This document shows positions 1 through 9,468 of a DNA stretch of 64,000 nt, piece after piece. This DNA comes from Paenibacillus dendrobii (lineage in GTDB: Bacteria; Bacillota; Bacilli; Paenibacillales; Paenibacillaceae): assembly GCF_009807035.1 (NCBI RefSeq), contig NZ_WUBI01000005.1, positions 299,624 to 363,623 on the forward strand, written 5' to 3'. Both the position numbers and the translations under genes were made by a program. Numbering within the stretch: position 1 is the first letter of the stretch; each line of letters begins with the position of its first letter. The notes beneath the pieces were generated by a model. It saw nothing but the letters and a program-made list of their open reading frames with translations. It was not told where the DNA came from and ran no database searches.

Positions 1-702
1 GTTATGAATGATTTGAAAAAGCAGATGGATGAAGGGCTGCTTGTGCCCGGGGACCGTCTTTCTTCCGTAGTCGATCTGGCCACCCAATATAACGTAGGCA
101 GATCGACCGTACGGGAAGCCCTCAGCGCGTTGAAAGCGATGGGGCTTCTGAATATCAAACAAGGTGGGGGTACTTTCGTCAAAGCTCCGCCAGTTGAGAC
201 TGCTCCGGTGCATCCGATGCAGCAATATGCCGACCTCTGGGAGGGGCGAGCTGCATCGCTGCGGCATGTCTTGGAGGTTCGCCGCGTGCTTGAGACAGGC
301 TGTGCTTCGCTTGCCGCCCTGCATCGCACTGACGCGGATCTTGCTGTTTTCCGAAAGCTGCTTCAAGATATGGAGCATTCAAATGATGAGCATTTCATCG
401 AGCAGACCGATGTCAAATTTCATCAGCAGATTGCGGCGTCAACCCATAATCCGCTGCTACATGACCTGATGGAGTCATTGTCCCATAAGCTGCATGAGAG
501 CATGAAGGATATGCGGGCACTTTGGTTCTACGCGGAGCACTCCTCCGCTCAACGCCTGCTGCAGGAGCATATGCGGATTTACAAAGCGATCGAGCAGCAG
601 GATGCCAAGGAAGCAACTGCACGGATGGATCTGCATATCTCCAAAGTAGAACAAGTTTTGAATGAAAAACAGGCTGGAGATCATCATCTCCAGCGATTGT
701 AG
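1..702 (+). CDS. FadR-type GntR regulator, 5' end cut by window
   Basis: Cytoplasmic transcription factor. Residues 1-60 are a GntR winged helix with the recognition segment around GRSTVREALSALKAMGLL, and the rest is an all-helical FCD ligand domain that in this family binds small organic acids. The frame is open to the left edge (GTT precedes the first ATG), and a GntR domain normally starts 10-15 residues earlier, so the true start is probably outside the window. No RBS can be seen for the ATG at position 4. LldR/LutR-type regulation is possible, but the controlled genes are not visible. Fold confidence is high; the ligand is unknown. Confidence 0.85.
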   Translation, partial: VMNDLKKQMDEGLLVPGDRLSSVVDLATQYNVGRSTVREALSALKAMGLLNIKQGGGTFVKAPPVETAPVHPMQQYADLWEGRAASLRHVLEVRRVLETGCASLAALHRTDADLAVFRKLLQDMEHSNDEHFIEQTDVKFHQQIAASTHNPLLHDLMESLSHKLHESMKDMRALWFYAEHSSAQRLLQEHMRIYKAIEQQDAKEATARMDLHISKVEQVLNEKQAGDHHLQRL

Positions 703-709
703 CCGAAAG

Positions 710-1183
710 CTAGTTTTCAATCCGTATTTTTAATGTTCTGCCGACCGTGTGTAAATCCAGACTGGAGAGCACGCCTTCAATTCGCTCGAGCATTCTCTCC
801 AGGTGTCCGTTCTCTATCCTTGGTAAAAAGGCGGCGTTTTCTGTTTCCGCAATGTATTGAAGTGCATTCAGAAATAATTCCGTCTCCAGATCAATCTCCG
901 CAAATTCGCGCGTCCGGCTAATCAGCTCGTCATAGCATATATCGTCCGGAGGAAGCATGCCCTCGAACTGAAGATATACCTGCTTCAGCTTGGCCTTCAA
1001 GGCCATATGGGCAACAATCAGCGATGCTTTGCACAGCCCCTCTTCCATCAGAAGACGGGCTAGATTGATATGGCTTTGGGACAGATCATTCCAATTGCGA
1101 GCTTTAGTATACAGCGTGTATACATCCATTGAGTCCATATGGTTCGTCATACTGCTTCGTGGTAATTCCGAGTCGGGTAACAT
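710..1183 (-). CDS. HEPN-like helical protein, function unknown
   Basis: A 157-residue soluble, mostly helical protein. The ATG start has a good site (GGGAGG, 8 nt spacing). The pattern of a DLSQSHINLARLL helix, then a KASLIVAHMALKAKLKQVY helix, then a charged linker and further helices recalls HEPN-domain proteins, which act as nucleotide-binding or RNase partners. I do not see the RX4-6H ribonuclease motif, so nuclease activity is not suggested. The stop is 8 bp from the stop of the convergent regulator, leaving no room for a separate terminator. It stands alone, with no nucleotidyltransferase partner next to it. The fold assignment is inferred from pattern only. Confidence 0.6.
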   Translation of the reverse strand: MLPDSELPRSSMTNHMDSMDVYTLYTKARNWNDLSQSHINLARLLMEEGLCKASLIVAHMALKAKLKQVYLQFEGMLPPDDICYDELISRTREFAEIDLETELFLNALQYIAETENAAFLPRIENGHLERMLERIEGVLSSLDLHTVGRTLKIRIEN

Positions 1184-1432
1184 TCCCTTAACCTCCCAAG
1201 TTAAAACGCTTTAATTTCTGTGTCGGATTCAAGTTGACAGCTCGGGCAGCTGCAGCTGGCACAAGAGGCTTGGGGCGCCGATACCGGGATGGGAGTCTGG
1301 ATTCAAAGATGATTGGTACCCTGTCAAACCGTATTATGTCTATGCTATATATTTCGGAATTGCATGCTAAAAAGTGAATATAAATCCAATAAAAAAGCGT
1401 GATGCATTACTCCCCCTCCAGCTTCCAAGTGG

Positions 1433-1441
1433 TGCTATAAT
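1433..1441 (+). promoter_or_regulatory. Extended -10 promoter for the AEC transporter
   Basis: TGCTATAAT is a perfect extended -10 (TGnTATAAT), 45 bp before the transporter start. No good -35 lies 17 bp upstream, which is normal for extended -10 promoters. It sits in the 303-bp gap 1184-1486, where I see nothing else. Confidence 0.55.
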
Positions 1442-1486
1442 GGAAAAGTTCCAAATACATCATGACCATTAAAGGAAGCTGAACTT

Positions 1487-2407
1487 ATGATCGCTACAAT
1501 TTTACTTGAAGTTGTGCTGCCCGTGTTCGTGCTGATCGGATTCGGTTCTCTCATGCAGCGCATCTTTCGCTTGGACTTATACACTTTGGCCAAAATCAAT
1601 TTTTACTGCATTACGCCCGCAGCCGTCTTTATGAGTATGTATCACTCGGATATGTCCGGCGGGCTGCTTGGCACCGTCATTTTATTTTACGCGCTTTACG
1701 TACTGATCCTGTACCTGCTCGGCTCGCTTGTAGCCCGTCCCTTTAAATTCGCAAGCAGCATGAAGGCCGCTTTCAACAACAGCATTATGCTCGACAATTC
1801 CGGAAATTACGGGATGCCGATCAACGCCCTCGTGTTCAAGGGGGATCCTCTCGCGGCGTCGATGCAGGCCCTGATTATGTCCCTGCAGAGCCTCCTGACT
1901 TTCACTTATGGCGTCATGGCCATTCAAGGAGCCAAAATGAAGGGGAACTACCGGAGCATGCTGATCGGCTTTCTGAAAATGCCTGTTCCTTACGCCTTGG
2001 CGTTAGGCCTGCTGCTGCATTCGCTTCATGCACCTCTGCCTGTATTTGTTTCCCAACCTCTAACCTATGCCCAGCAATCGATGGTTGCCATAGCATTGCT
2101 CACACTGGGAGCCCAAATCGTCAAATATCCGCTACGCCTGCACCGTCTTGATATTTATGTCAGCCTGTTCCTGCGGTTAATCATTGGCCCAGCCATCGGC
2201 TGTGTCCTTGTCTTTGCCCTTGGCCTTAAAGGAATCCCCGCGCAAGCTCTCCTCATTGCCTCCGGGATGCCGACTGGCGTCAATACTTCGATTCTTGCCG
2301 AGGAATACGCGAACGAGCCGGACTTTGCGGCCCAAACGGTTCTCCTCTCCACCCTGTTTAACGTCATAACGATTACGGCGCTGATTTCCCTTGCCAAAAT
2401 GTTTTAG
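1487..2407 (+). CDS. AEC-family (auxin efflux carrier-like) membrane transporter
   Basis: A 306-residue integral membrane protein with about ten hydrophobic segments in two five-helix halves, typical of the AEC family (PF03547). Bacterial members export or take up small carboxylates such as malate or malonate. The central NSIMLDNSGNYGMPI stretch and the late GMPTGVNTSILAEEY stretch match the two conserved polar segments of the family. The ATG start has an AAAGGAAG site 8 nt upstream. It stands alone under its own extended -10 promoter, so the substrate cannot be inferred from neighbours. Confidence 0.85.
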   Translation: MIATILLEVVLPVFVLIGFGSLMQRIFRLDLYTLAKINFYCITPAAVFMSMYHSDMSGGLLGTVILFYALYVLILYLLGSLVARPFKFASSMKAAFNNSIMLDNSGNYGMPINALVFKGDPLAASMQALIMSLQSLLTFTYGVMAIQGAKMKGNYRSMLIGFLKMPVPYALALGLLLHSLHAPLPVFVSQPLTYAQQSMVAIALLTLGAQIVKYPLRLHRLDIYVSLFLRLIIGPAIGCVLVFALGLKGIPAQALLIASGMPTGVNTSILAEEYANEPDFAAQTVLLSTLFNVITITALISLAKMF

Positions 2408-2496
2408 CGTTCCAAAGGATTCATGAAGGGGTCTCCTATGGTATATTATGTACAGACAAAAGTACATAAATTTGGAATGCCAGGGGTGGATATCCA

Positions 2497-4401
2497 TTGG
2501 ATATATTGGAAAGAAGAATTGCACAACTTGAGGCTAATATGAGGCAAATGCAGCAGGAGTTAGCCGAACTGCGTCAAGAAAGGCGAGAGGCAGGCAGGAC
2601 CGATGAACCTCAGCAGACATCGCACAACATGAACCCTCCTCCAGTCGATCGGCAGGGTTATGCTGCTTACGGACAACCCGGCATACAGGGGCAGCCCTAT
2701 CCGCAGCAAAGCATGCCGGGTTACCCTCCGAACGTCAATCAAAACCAGCCTTATCAAGGCCAGCCGCCCTACGCTTACAACCCTGGGCCAAGGACACCTA
2801 CGCCTCACCAGCCCGAATTCAATCCCTATGCTTACGACCGGCAGCAGCAGGGACATACTCCACCAGAGCCAAAACCTCCCGTGGACTGGGAGCACCTCAT
2901 TGCGAGGGTATGGCTTCCGCGCGTCTTCATCGTGGTTCTGCTGCTTGGCGTGCTATGGGGTTTTACAGCTGCCGTCAGCGCGGGCTATTTGACCGAACCC
3001 GTACGCTGTCTTCTCGGCGTTGTCGCAGCCGCTGTCATGTACTGGCTTGGGGAGAGACAACTTCGGAGCCAACGTGAAGCTCTCGGACAGGTCCTTCTTG
3101 GGGGTGCCGTCGGCGTGCTGATCCTGTCCGTCTTCGCAGCACATGAACTGTATGATTTGATTCCTTCGGGACTTGCGTTCGCGCTGTATATTCTTTCGAT
3201 TGCGCTTTGTGTTTTTACAGCGCTTCGCCGGCGCTCCCAAACGCTGATGATTATCGCAACCGTAGCCGGATATTTAATTCCTTTTCTCGTTCATTCCACG
3301 CATCCGAATGCATGGGTGTTCACGGGCTACGAGACCGTCTTCTCGCTTGCGATGATCGCTGTCGCCTTGAAGTTTGAATTTCGCGCAGCCTATTTCGTTG
3401 CTGTCGGCGTACTTCATCTTCCGCTTCTGATCGGTTACGCTGCAGGTGATTTTGGCGAAAGCCGCCATATCTTCATCGCGGCTGTGTTTATTCAGCATGC
3501 TGTGCTGCTGGGCTATGCCTTTTTCGCACCAAGCCTGCGCAGGCTTGACGAAACATTGTCGCTGTTTCCCGGTTATGGCATCATGGCGCTGTGGATTTAT
3601 ACACTGTACCCGTTTGCGGAGGGTTCCATTCACTGGAGGCCGCTCATGCTCATCGTCTGGGCCCTTGCTTACACTTTGGCGGCTTGGGGAAAACATATGC
3701 AGGGACAACGTGCTCCCGTGTTTGCTGCCGTTGCCACAAGCGCCTGGTTTTTGTGGACACTGGATATTCTGGACCAAAGCTATTCCCCGGCTGCCTCCAT
3801 CGTCGTTGGAACCGCTGGAATCATCCTTGGTTTGAAGCTGAAAAGCTACATGCAGCAGATAACAGCCGCATTGGTGTTCTTTTACGGCTTATCCGGTACG
3901 CTTTTCCTGGTGATCCATGACATCCTGTCGGCGCAGACCCTATCCTGGGTGTTGCTGTTGATCGGCATTGCCGTGCTGGCCTACGTGCTCCGGAACACAT
4001 CCGAACTCCCTATTTCGGAACGATTACCGGATATTCTGATGTGGGCCGATGCCCTGCTTGCGATCATCTTCATCTCTCAGATCACGAATGTATTCACGGC
4101 CGGTCTTTCCTATGACTTCCGCCATCTCGTTCTTTCGGCAGTATGGGCGCTTTATGCCATCGCAGTAATCGTATGCGGTATCGTCATTCAAAGACAGATG
4201 GTGCGGATCGCCGGAATCGGACTGCTCTTCCTGACGTTGATGAAGGTGATTATCGTGGATTTGCCAGGTGTAACTGTAGCCGTCCGGGCGATTCTGTTCA
4301 TCGGACTGGGCGCACTCGGCATGGTGGTATCCCGTCTACTCTACAAACGCAAAAACAATGCGGTCCCACCTATATCTGAAGAAACGTCCATTGAACCTTA
4401 A
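2497..4401 (+). CDS. DUF2339 polytopic membrane protein
   Basis: A 634-residue protein starting at TTG (GGGGTGG seven nt upstream). Residues 1-30 form a short coiled coil. Residues 40-130 are a low-complexity Pro/Gln/Tyr-rich linker. From about residue 140 there are roughly eighteen transmembrane segments, as in DUF2339 proteins. The function of the family is unknown; an envelope role is usual. The N-terminal coiled coil plus extended cytoplasmic linker suggests self-assembly or partner binding on the inner face (inference). It lies 89 bp after the AEC gene and ends at a bidirectional terminator. Confidence 0.8.
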   Translation: MDILERRIAQLEANMRQMQQELAELRQERREAGRTDEPQQTSHNMNPPPVDRQGYAAYGQPGIQGQPYPQQSMPGYPPNVNQNQPYQGQPPYAYNPGPRTPTPHQPEFNPYAYDRQQQGHTPPEPKPPVDWEHLIARVWLPRVFIVVLLLGVLWGFTAAVSAGYLTEPVRCLLGVVAAAVMYWLGERQLRSQREALGQVLLGGAVGVLILSVFAAHELYDLIPSGLAFALYILSIALCVFTALRRRSQTLMIIATVAGYLIPFLVHSTHPNAWVFTGYETVFSLAMIAVALKFEFRAAYFVAVGVLHLPLLIGYAAGDFGESRHIFIAAVFIQHAVLLGYAFFAPSLRRLDETLSLFPGYGIMALWIYTLYPFAEGSIHWRPLMLIVWALAYTLAAWGKHMQGQRAPVFAAVATSAWFLWTLDILDQSYSPAASIVVGTAGIILGLKLKSYMQQITAALVFFYGLSGTLFLVIHDILSAQTLSWVLLLIGIAVLAYVLRNTSELPISERLPDILMWADALLAIIFISQITNVFTAGLSYDFRHLVLSAVWALYAIAVIVCGIVIQRQMVRIAGIGLLFLTLMKVIIVDLPGVTVAVRAILFIGLGALGMVVSRLLYKRKNNAVPPISEETSIEP

Positions 4402-4426
4402 CGATTCCAAGATATTTTTGCGAAAT

Positions 4427-4470
4427 AAAAAGCAGATGCCTTTCCGTTATGGGAAAGAATCTGCTTTTCT
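4427..4470. terminator. Bidirectional intrinsic terminator
   Basis: AAAAGCAGAT at 4427-4436 pairs with ATCTGCTTTT at 4459-4468, extended by CTTTCC/GGGAAAG in the inner stem. A-runs and T-runs on both sides let it stop both convergent genes. Confidence 0.85.
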
Positions 4471-4486
4471 TATTACACTTTTTATG

Positions 4487-5227
4487 TTACGGAAGCAACA
4501 CGCTGGCAAGTTCCTGATAATTGACGGCACTGTAATGCGGCTGATGAGCCGATTCGGGCTTCACATGACGGTGGTTGAACCAAAATGCGTTCCAGCCGGC
4601 TTCAAGAGCACCCACGACATCATTTCTCCACGAATCCCCAATATAGAAGCTGTTGGCGGCAGTTGTCCCCGTTACTTCATTTACCTGTGTGAATAAGCGC
4701 GGATCCGGTTTGTCATAACCCACGGCGCCGGAAATGAAGATGTTCTCCGGCTGGATCACCCGGTCCATTGCCAGCGCTTTTATTTTGGCCATCTGATGCT
4801 CCGCCGGTCCGTTCGTAATCAATCCGACGACATGTCCGGCGGCCTGGAGGCTGCGGATCAATTCGACTGCACCCGGAAAAGGACTGATATGGAACTGCTC
4901 CCTCAAATATTGATCCTGAATCCGTGCAGCTTCCGCCCTAGTCACATCGATTCGGAATTCGGCAAGCGCAAGCATGACCCGCTTCACTCTCATCTCCTGC
5001 AAATCCCGTTCTGCGCCGGCAGCATTTACCCCGCCATGGCGGGCAGACAATGCATCGCTGTAGTACCTGAATCTATGGTAAACCGCCTCGTACGGAAAAT
5101 CCCCCTCCAAGGCCAATTCGCTATTAAGCGCCTGTCTTAGAGGCTGTAAATGATCATAAAGCGTATCATCCACATCGAAAAATATCCCCTTCGGGCCCTT
5201 TTGTATTTCTTTCACTTCCGTCCCCAC
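4487..5227 (-). CDS. HAD-family hydrolase, YjjG/PhoE-like phosphatase
   Basis: A 246-residue soluble phosphatase. HAD motif I is FFDVDDTLYD near residue 16, with the nucleophilic Asp and the acid/base Asp. Motif II is the Thr in GLITNG. Motif IV is GDSWRNDVVGALEAGW near the end. The cap is helical (subfamily I). Similar proteins dephosphorylate nucleotides or sugar phosphates; the substrate is unknown. The longest frame starts at GTG 5227; a GTG at 5215 with GGGGACGG just before it fits the ribosome better and would give a protein four residues shorter. It converges with the DUF2339 gene. Confidence 0.85.
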   Translation of the reverse strand: MGTEVKEIQKGPKGIFFDVDDTLYDHLQPLRQALNSELALEGDFPYEAVYHRFRYYSDALSARHGGVNAAGAERDLQEMRVKRVMLALAEFRIDVTRAEAARIQDQYLREQFHISPFPGAVELIRSLQAAGHVVGLITNGPAEHQMAKIKALAMDRVIQPENIFISGAVGYDKPDPRLFTQVNEVTGTTAANSFYIGDSWRNDVVGALEAGWNAFWFNHRHVKPESAHQPHYSAVNYQELASVLLP

Positions 5228-5478
5228 TTTGTATTTGTGATTTTTGTTACAGTAAACGAATCTTTGTCTATTTTAGCACATTTTTTCCTTGTACAAGCCG
5301 CTTTTCAGCGGACTTTCAAGTTGTCCAAATGACCATTTTTCGGCTTTAAAACCCCTTTCAATTGTGACAGAACTGGCACAACCGATCTGGGCCCGTTCAA
5401 TTATGAACAAAAATGAAAATCGCCGAATTTGCCTCTTTTCACGGGTTAATCGTAATATTTGACGTTTTTTTCGAAAGA

Positions 5479-5496
5479 ATGTGAAGTTTGTCACAG
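5479..5496. promoter_or_regulatory. Rex-like inverted repeat over the qox -35
   Basis: ATGTGAAGTTTGTCACAG matches 15 of 18 positions of the Rex consensus TTGTGAA-N4-TTCACAA. It covers the -35 hexamer of the likely qox promoter, a good position for redox (NADH/NAD+) repression. This is a sequence match only. Confidence 0.4.
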
Positions 5497-5516
5497 AATA
5501 AATGTTATTTTATTAC
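5488..5516 (+). promoter_or_regulatory. Candidate sigma-A promoter of qoxABCD
   Basis: TTGTCA (5488-5493), 17-bp spacer, TATTAC (5511-5516), about 115 bp before qoxA. It lies in the 404-bp gap 5228-5631, which otherwise holds only AT-rich sequence and weak inverted repeats. Confidence 0.45.
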
Positions 5517-5631
5517 ATTTATGTATCGTCTTGTATTTGTTTTCGATTTCTCAGATTACTATGCTAGGGCTATGAGGATTCGCGAATAATCCAAAGCACA
5601 GCAATGAAGACATGCTAGAAAGGAGTTTCCC

Positions 5632-6603
5632 GTGAAAAACAAAAAAAGATGGCTTTTAACTTCCATACTTATTTCCATCATCATGCTTCTCAGTGGATGT
5701 AATTCCATGGTTGTACTGAATCCGAAAGGGCCGGTTGCCAAAACGCAGTCTGACACCATTATTTTCTCGATTCTGATGATGGCTTTTGTTTTGCTTGTTG
5801 TTTACATCTTATTCGTTTTCATGCTGACCAAATATCGTGCCAGCAAAACAAGCGATGATTATGAACCGCCCCATATGGAGGGGAACAAATGGCTGGAATT
5901 GATTTGGACGGTGATCCCGATCATTATCGTCACGATTCTCTCCGTTGTAACGGTACGTACGACCAATGCAGTCGAAAAGGTGCCTGCCGGCTACGAAACT
6001 CAAAAGCCGCTTGTCATTTATGCTTCTTCTTCAAACTGGAAATGGCATTTCAGCTATCCCGAAGAGAATATTGAAACGGTAAACTACGTTAATATTCCGA
6101 CGAACCGTCCGGTTGAGTTCCGTCTCTACTCTTACGGTCCGATTACAAGCTTCTGGGTTCCGCAGCTCGGCGGTCAGAAATACGCCATGAGCGACATGGT
6201 AACCAAGCTGAATCTGGTTGCCGAACATGAAGGTTCCTTCATGGGTAAGAACTCGAACTTCTCCGGTAAAGGCTTTGCTCAAATGGAATTCGAGGTACTT
6301 GCTCAAACACCTGCCGAATACGGCAAATGGGTTCAAGACGTTAAGAATACCGCGCCGAAACTCACGGAGCAGGAGTTTAACAAGCTGCTTAAGACCGAGA
6401 TCGTCGGCCGCAAATCGTATACTTCCACCCACCTTGACTTCGCACCTGCTCCGATGGACATGTCCGAACACGGGCATGGCGGAGACAGCAAGACTGAAAG
6501 CACAGACTCCGGCAAGGAGCCTATGGATCATAGCGATATGAGCAATATGGATCATAGCAATATGGACATGAATGACAGTTCGTCCACGGAAAGTGGACAT
6601 TAA
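5632..6603 (+). CDS. qoxA: Cytochrome aa3 quinol oxidase subunit II
   Basis: A lipoprotein subunit of the terminal quinol oxidase. GTG start with AAGGAG 8 nt upstream. The signal peptide ends in lipobox LLSGC (Cys23); two transmembrane helices follow (about 44-65 and 88-108), then an extracellular cupredoxin domain. The CuA ligands of cytochrome c oxidases are absent: the loop reads NSNFSGKGFAQM, with no cysteines, so the electron donor is quinol and not cytochrome c. The last 50 residues are an unusual Met/His/Asp/Ser-rich tail with repeats of MDHS and NMD that looks metal-binding. First gene of qoxABCD. Confidence 0.95.
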   Translation: MKNKKRWLLTSILISIIMLLSGCNSMVVLNPKGPVAKTQSDTIIFSILMMAFVLLVVYILFVFMLTKYRASKTSDDYEPPHMEGNKWLELIWTVIPIIIVTILSVVTVRTTNAVEKVPAGYETQKPLVIYASSSNWKWHFSYPEENIETVNYVNIPTNRPVEFRLYSYGPITSFWVPQLGGQKYAMSDMVTKLNLVAEHEGSFMGKNSNFSGKGFAQMEFEVLAQTPAEYGKWVQDVKNTAPKLTEQEFNKLLKTEIVGRKSYTSTHLDFAPAPMDMSEHGHGGDSKTESTDSGKEPMDHSDMSNMDHSNMDMNDSSSTESGH

Positions 6604-6630
6604 GATCATGGAGAAAGGAGACTCAAATGC

Positions 6631-8577
6631 ATGAAATGGGACGAATTTTTTGTAACCGGTGAGCCGATGATTTACGGAGCCATGGTCAGTATCGTGCTCG
6701 TATCCATCGCCATCCTCGTCGGATTGACCTATTTTAAGAAATGGGGATATTTATGGCGCGAATGGCTGACCACTGTTGACCATAAACGTATTGGTATCAT
6801 GTATATTTTATCAGCTCTTATCATGCTGTTCCGCGGCGGCGTTGACGCCCTGTTGATGCGTACGCAGCTTGCAAAGCCGGAATCCGGATTTTTGGACTCG
6901 CAGCATTATAACGAAATTTTTACAACGCACGGGGTTATCATGATCCTGTTCATGGCGATGCCGTTTGTCATTGGACTTATGAACGTTGTCGTGCCGCTAC
7001 AAATCGGCGCGCGTGACGTTGCTTTTCCAAGACTTAATGCCGTCAGCTTCTGGCTCTTCTTCGCAGGGGCTATGCTGTTCAACATCTCGTTTGTGATCGG
7101 GGGATCGCCGGATGCTGGTTGGTCCGCATACTTCCCGCTTGCAAGCCTTGAATTCAGCCCGACCGTAGGTAACAACTTCTACTCGCTCGCGCTGCAGATT
7201 TCCGGTATCGGTACATTGATGACTGGCGTTAACTTCATCGTGACGATCCTGAAAATGCGTGCACCAGGCATGAAACTGATGCGTATGCCGATGTTCACCT
7301 GGTCTGTTCTGATTACGAACGTTATCATCCTGTTCGCATTCCCGGTTCTGACCGTAGCGCTTGCCCTGATGATGTTCGATCGTATCTTCGGAAGCCAGTT
7401 CTTTACCATGGCCAACGGCGGTATGGATATGCTCTGGGCCAACCTGTTCTGGGTATGGGGCCATCCTGAGGTATACATTGTTATTTTGCCGGCCTTCGGT
7501 ATATTCAGTGATATTATCTCTACTTTCTCGAAAAAGAATTTGTACGGATACAAATCGATGGTGTTCAGTATGGTCATCATCTCGCTCCTATCCTTCCTCG
7601 TATGGGCGCATCACTTCTATACGATGGGTGTCGGAGCCATGGTCAACGGCTTCTTCTCGATTACAACCATGCTGATAGCCGTTCCGACCGGGGTTAAAAT
7701 ATTCAACTGGCTGTTTACGTTAAGGAAAGGTAAGATTTCCTTCACCTCTCCAATGCTGTACGCGATGGCCTTTATTCCGATCTTTACCTTCGGCGGCGTC
7801 ACGGGTGTTATGCTTGCGATGGCAAGTGCCGATTATCAGTACCACAATACGATGTTCCTGGTTGCTCACTTCCACTACGTACTCATTCCAGGTACCGTGT
7901 TCGGGGTGCTCGCCGGTCTTCATTACTGGTTCCCTAAACTCTTTGGCTTCCGTCTTAACGAAGCCCGTGCCAAATTAGCCTTCTGGCTGATTGTCGTCGG
8001 CTTCAACGTTGCCTTTATGCCATTGTTCTTCCTTGGACTTCAAGGGATGACACGCCGTATGTACACCTATTCGGCCGACACCGGCTTTGGTCCGCTGAAC
8101 ATGGTTGCGACGATTGGTGCGTTCGTACTCGCTGTTGGGTTCGTGGTTCTGTGCTACAACTTCTACTACAGCTTCCGTCACAGCCCACGCGATGAGCACG
8201 GGGACCCATGGGATGCACGTACGCTGGAGTGGAGCACACCAAGCCCGGTTCCAGTTTACAACTTTGCTAAAGTACCTCATGTTGAATCACTAGATGCCTT
8301 CTGGCATGCCAAAAAGCATAACGTTCCTCTCTACGAAGAGGGTCCTTATGAAGAGATTCATATGCCTAACAACAGTGGGCAACCATTCATTCTTGGTGTA
8401 ATTATGTTCTTCCTTGGCTTCTTCCTCGTATTCAGCTGGTTCATTCCTGCGATTATTGCAGGCGTGGGTGTGGTCATCATGCTGGCGGTACGTTCCTTCG
8501 AACGTGATCACGGCTTCCACATTTCAGCGAAGGAAATTGCCGCTACCGAACAGAAATTGCGGGGTGATTCCGTATGA
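6631..8577 (+). CDS. qoxB: Quinol oxidase subunit I (haem-copper catalytic subunit)
   Basis: A 648-residue catalytic subunit that reduces O2 to water and pumps protons. Conserved pieces visible are TTHGVIMILF (haem ligand helix), WGHPEVYIVILP (CuB histidine and cross-linked tyrosine), the HH of VWAHHFYTMG (CuB ligands), and VAHFHYVLIPG (haem ligands). There are about fifteen membrane helices, as usual for QoxB/CyoB. The start is ATG 6631 with AAAGGAG; the nearer ATG at 6627 is out of frame. It lies 27 bp after qoxA and overlaps qoxC by ATGA. Confidence 0.96.
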   Translation: MKWDEFFVTGEPMIYGAMVSIVLVSIAILVGLTYFKKWGYLWREWLTTVDHKRIGIMYILSALIMLFRGGVDALLMRTQLAKPESGFLDSQHYNEIFTTHGVIMILFMAMPFVIGLMNVVVPLQIGARDVAFPRLNAVSFWLFFAGAMLFNISFVIGGSPDAGWSAYFPLASLEFSPTVGNNFYSLALQISGIGTLMTGVNFIVTILKMRAPGMKLMRMPMFTWSVLITNVIILFAFPVLTVALALMMFDRIFGSQFFTMANGGMDMLWANLFWVWGHPEVYIVILPAFGIFSDIISTFSKKNLYGYKSMVFSMVIISLLSFLVWAHHFYTMGVGAMVNGFFSITTMLIAVPTGVKIFNWLFTLRKGKISFTSPMLYAMAFIPIFTFGGVTGVMLAMASADYQYHNTMFLVAHFHYVLIPGTVFGVLAGLHYWFPKLFGFRLNEARAKLAFWLIVVGFNVAFMPLFFLGLQGMTRRMYTYSADTGFGPLNMVATIGAFVLAVGFVVLCYNFYYSFRHSPRDEHGDPWDARTLEWSTPSPVPVYNFAKVPHVESLDAFWHAKKHNVPLYEEGPYEEIHMPNNSGQPFILGVIMFFLGFFLVFSWFIPAIIAGVGVVIMLAVRSFERDHGFHISAKEIAATEQKLRGDSV

Positions 8578-9170
8578 AAATAAATGATGCACTGCCGCTG
8601 GAGTACAGAACGGAAGAGAATAGCAATAAAATCTTCGGTTTCTGGCTTTTCCTCGGCGCTGAAATTGTCCTGTTCTCAACGCTGTTCGCGGTTTACCTGA
8701 CTCTTTGGAACCGTACGGGCAGCGGCCCGACCGGCAAAGATATCTTTGAGATCAACGGTGTCATCTGGGAAACCGTTCTACTCCTGACAAGCAGCTTCAC
8801 CTGCGGCCTTGGCATTCATGCCATGCGCCTCGGGCTGAAGAAGCCGATGATGATCTTCTTCGGCATCACGCTGCTGATGGGTCTCGGATTCCTCGGCATC
8901 GAGATTACCGAATTCGTGAATTATGTTCATGAAGGTGCAACGCTGCAAACCAGCGCCTTCCTGTCCAGCTTGTTCGTTCTCCTCGGAACTCACGGTCTTC
9001 ACGTAACCATGGGCTTCCTGTGGGGAGCAGGTATCCTGATTCAAATCAAACGTCAAGGCTTTACAGATGAAACAACCAACAAATCGTTTATCTTCTCGCT
9101 GTACTGGCACTTTCTTGATGTGGTCTGGATCTTCATCTTCAGCTTTGTCTACCTGAAAGGATTGATGTAA
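8574..9170 (+). CDS. qoxC: Quinol oxidase subunit III
   Basis: A 198-residue, five-helix membrane protein of the CyoC/QoxC type. The short N-terminus before the first helix, the conserved Glu in LGAEIVLFSTLF, and LLGTHGLHVTMG are family features. It stabilises subunit I and assists proton and oxygen delivery. Translation is coupled to qoxB by the ATGA overlap, and qoxD starts one base after its stop. Confidence 0.95.
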   Translation: MKINDALPLEYRTEENSNKIFGFWLFLGAEIVLFSTLFAVYLTLWNRTGSGPTGKDIFEINGVIWETVLLLTSSFTCGLGIHAMRLGLKKPMMIFFGITLLMGLGFLGIEITEFVNYVHEGATLQTSAFLSSLFVLLGTHGLHVTMGFLWGAGILIQIKRQGFTDETTNKSFIFSLYWHFLDVVWIFIFSFVYLKGLM

Positions 9171-9171
9171 T

Positions 9172-9456
9172 ATGGCACGATTATTCCCGATACGTCACGT
9201 GATGGGATATATCTTCTCGCTGGTCCTTTCACTCGTGGCACTTGGCGTAATATACTGGGACCTGACGTTTACCGCAGGTATAGTCATTCTGATCATTTGT
9301 GCAGCGATTCAAGCATCCTTGCAGCTGGTGCTGTTCATGCACATCGGTGAGACTTCTTCCAAGAAGCAGTTGTACCTCAATATCGCTTATGCCGTGTTCG
9401 TGGGCCTCGTTACGGTCTTCGGTACACTGTTTACGATGATTTGGGGAGTCCGGTAA
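9172..9456 (+). CDS. qoxD: Quinol oxidase subunit IV
   Basis: A 94-residue protein with three transmembrane helices, as in QoxD/CyoD. The motif LQLVLFMHIGE at about residues 50-60 is typical. It helps assemble the subunit I copper centre. Last gene of the operon, followed by a terminator. Confidence 0.93.
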   Translation: MARLFPIRHVMGYIFSLVLSLVALGVIYWDLTFTAGIVILIICAAIQASLQLVLFMHIGETSSKKQLYLNIAYAVFVGLVTVFGTLFTMIWGVR

Positions 9457-9468
9457 GTTAGATGGGTT

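Noticed and set aside
5362..5381. Second Rex-like repeat TTGTG-N10-CACAA
   Set aside because: Half-sites are two bases too far apart for Rex, and it lies far from the promoter.
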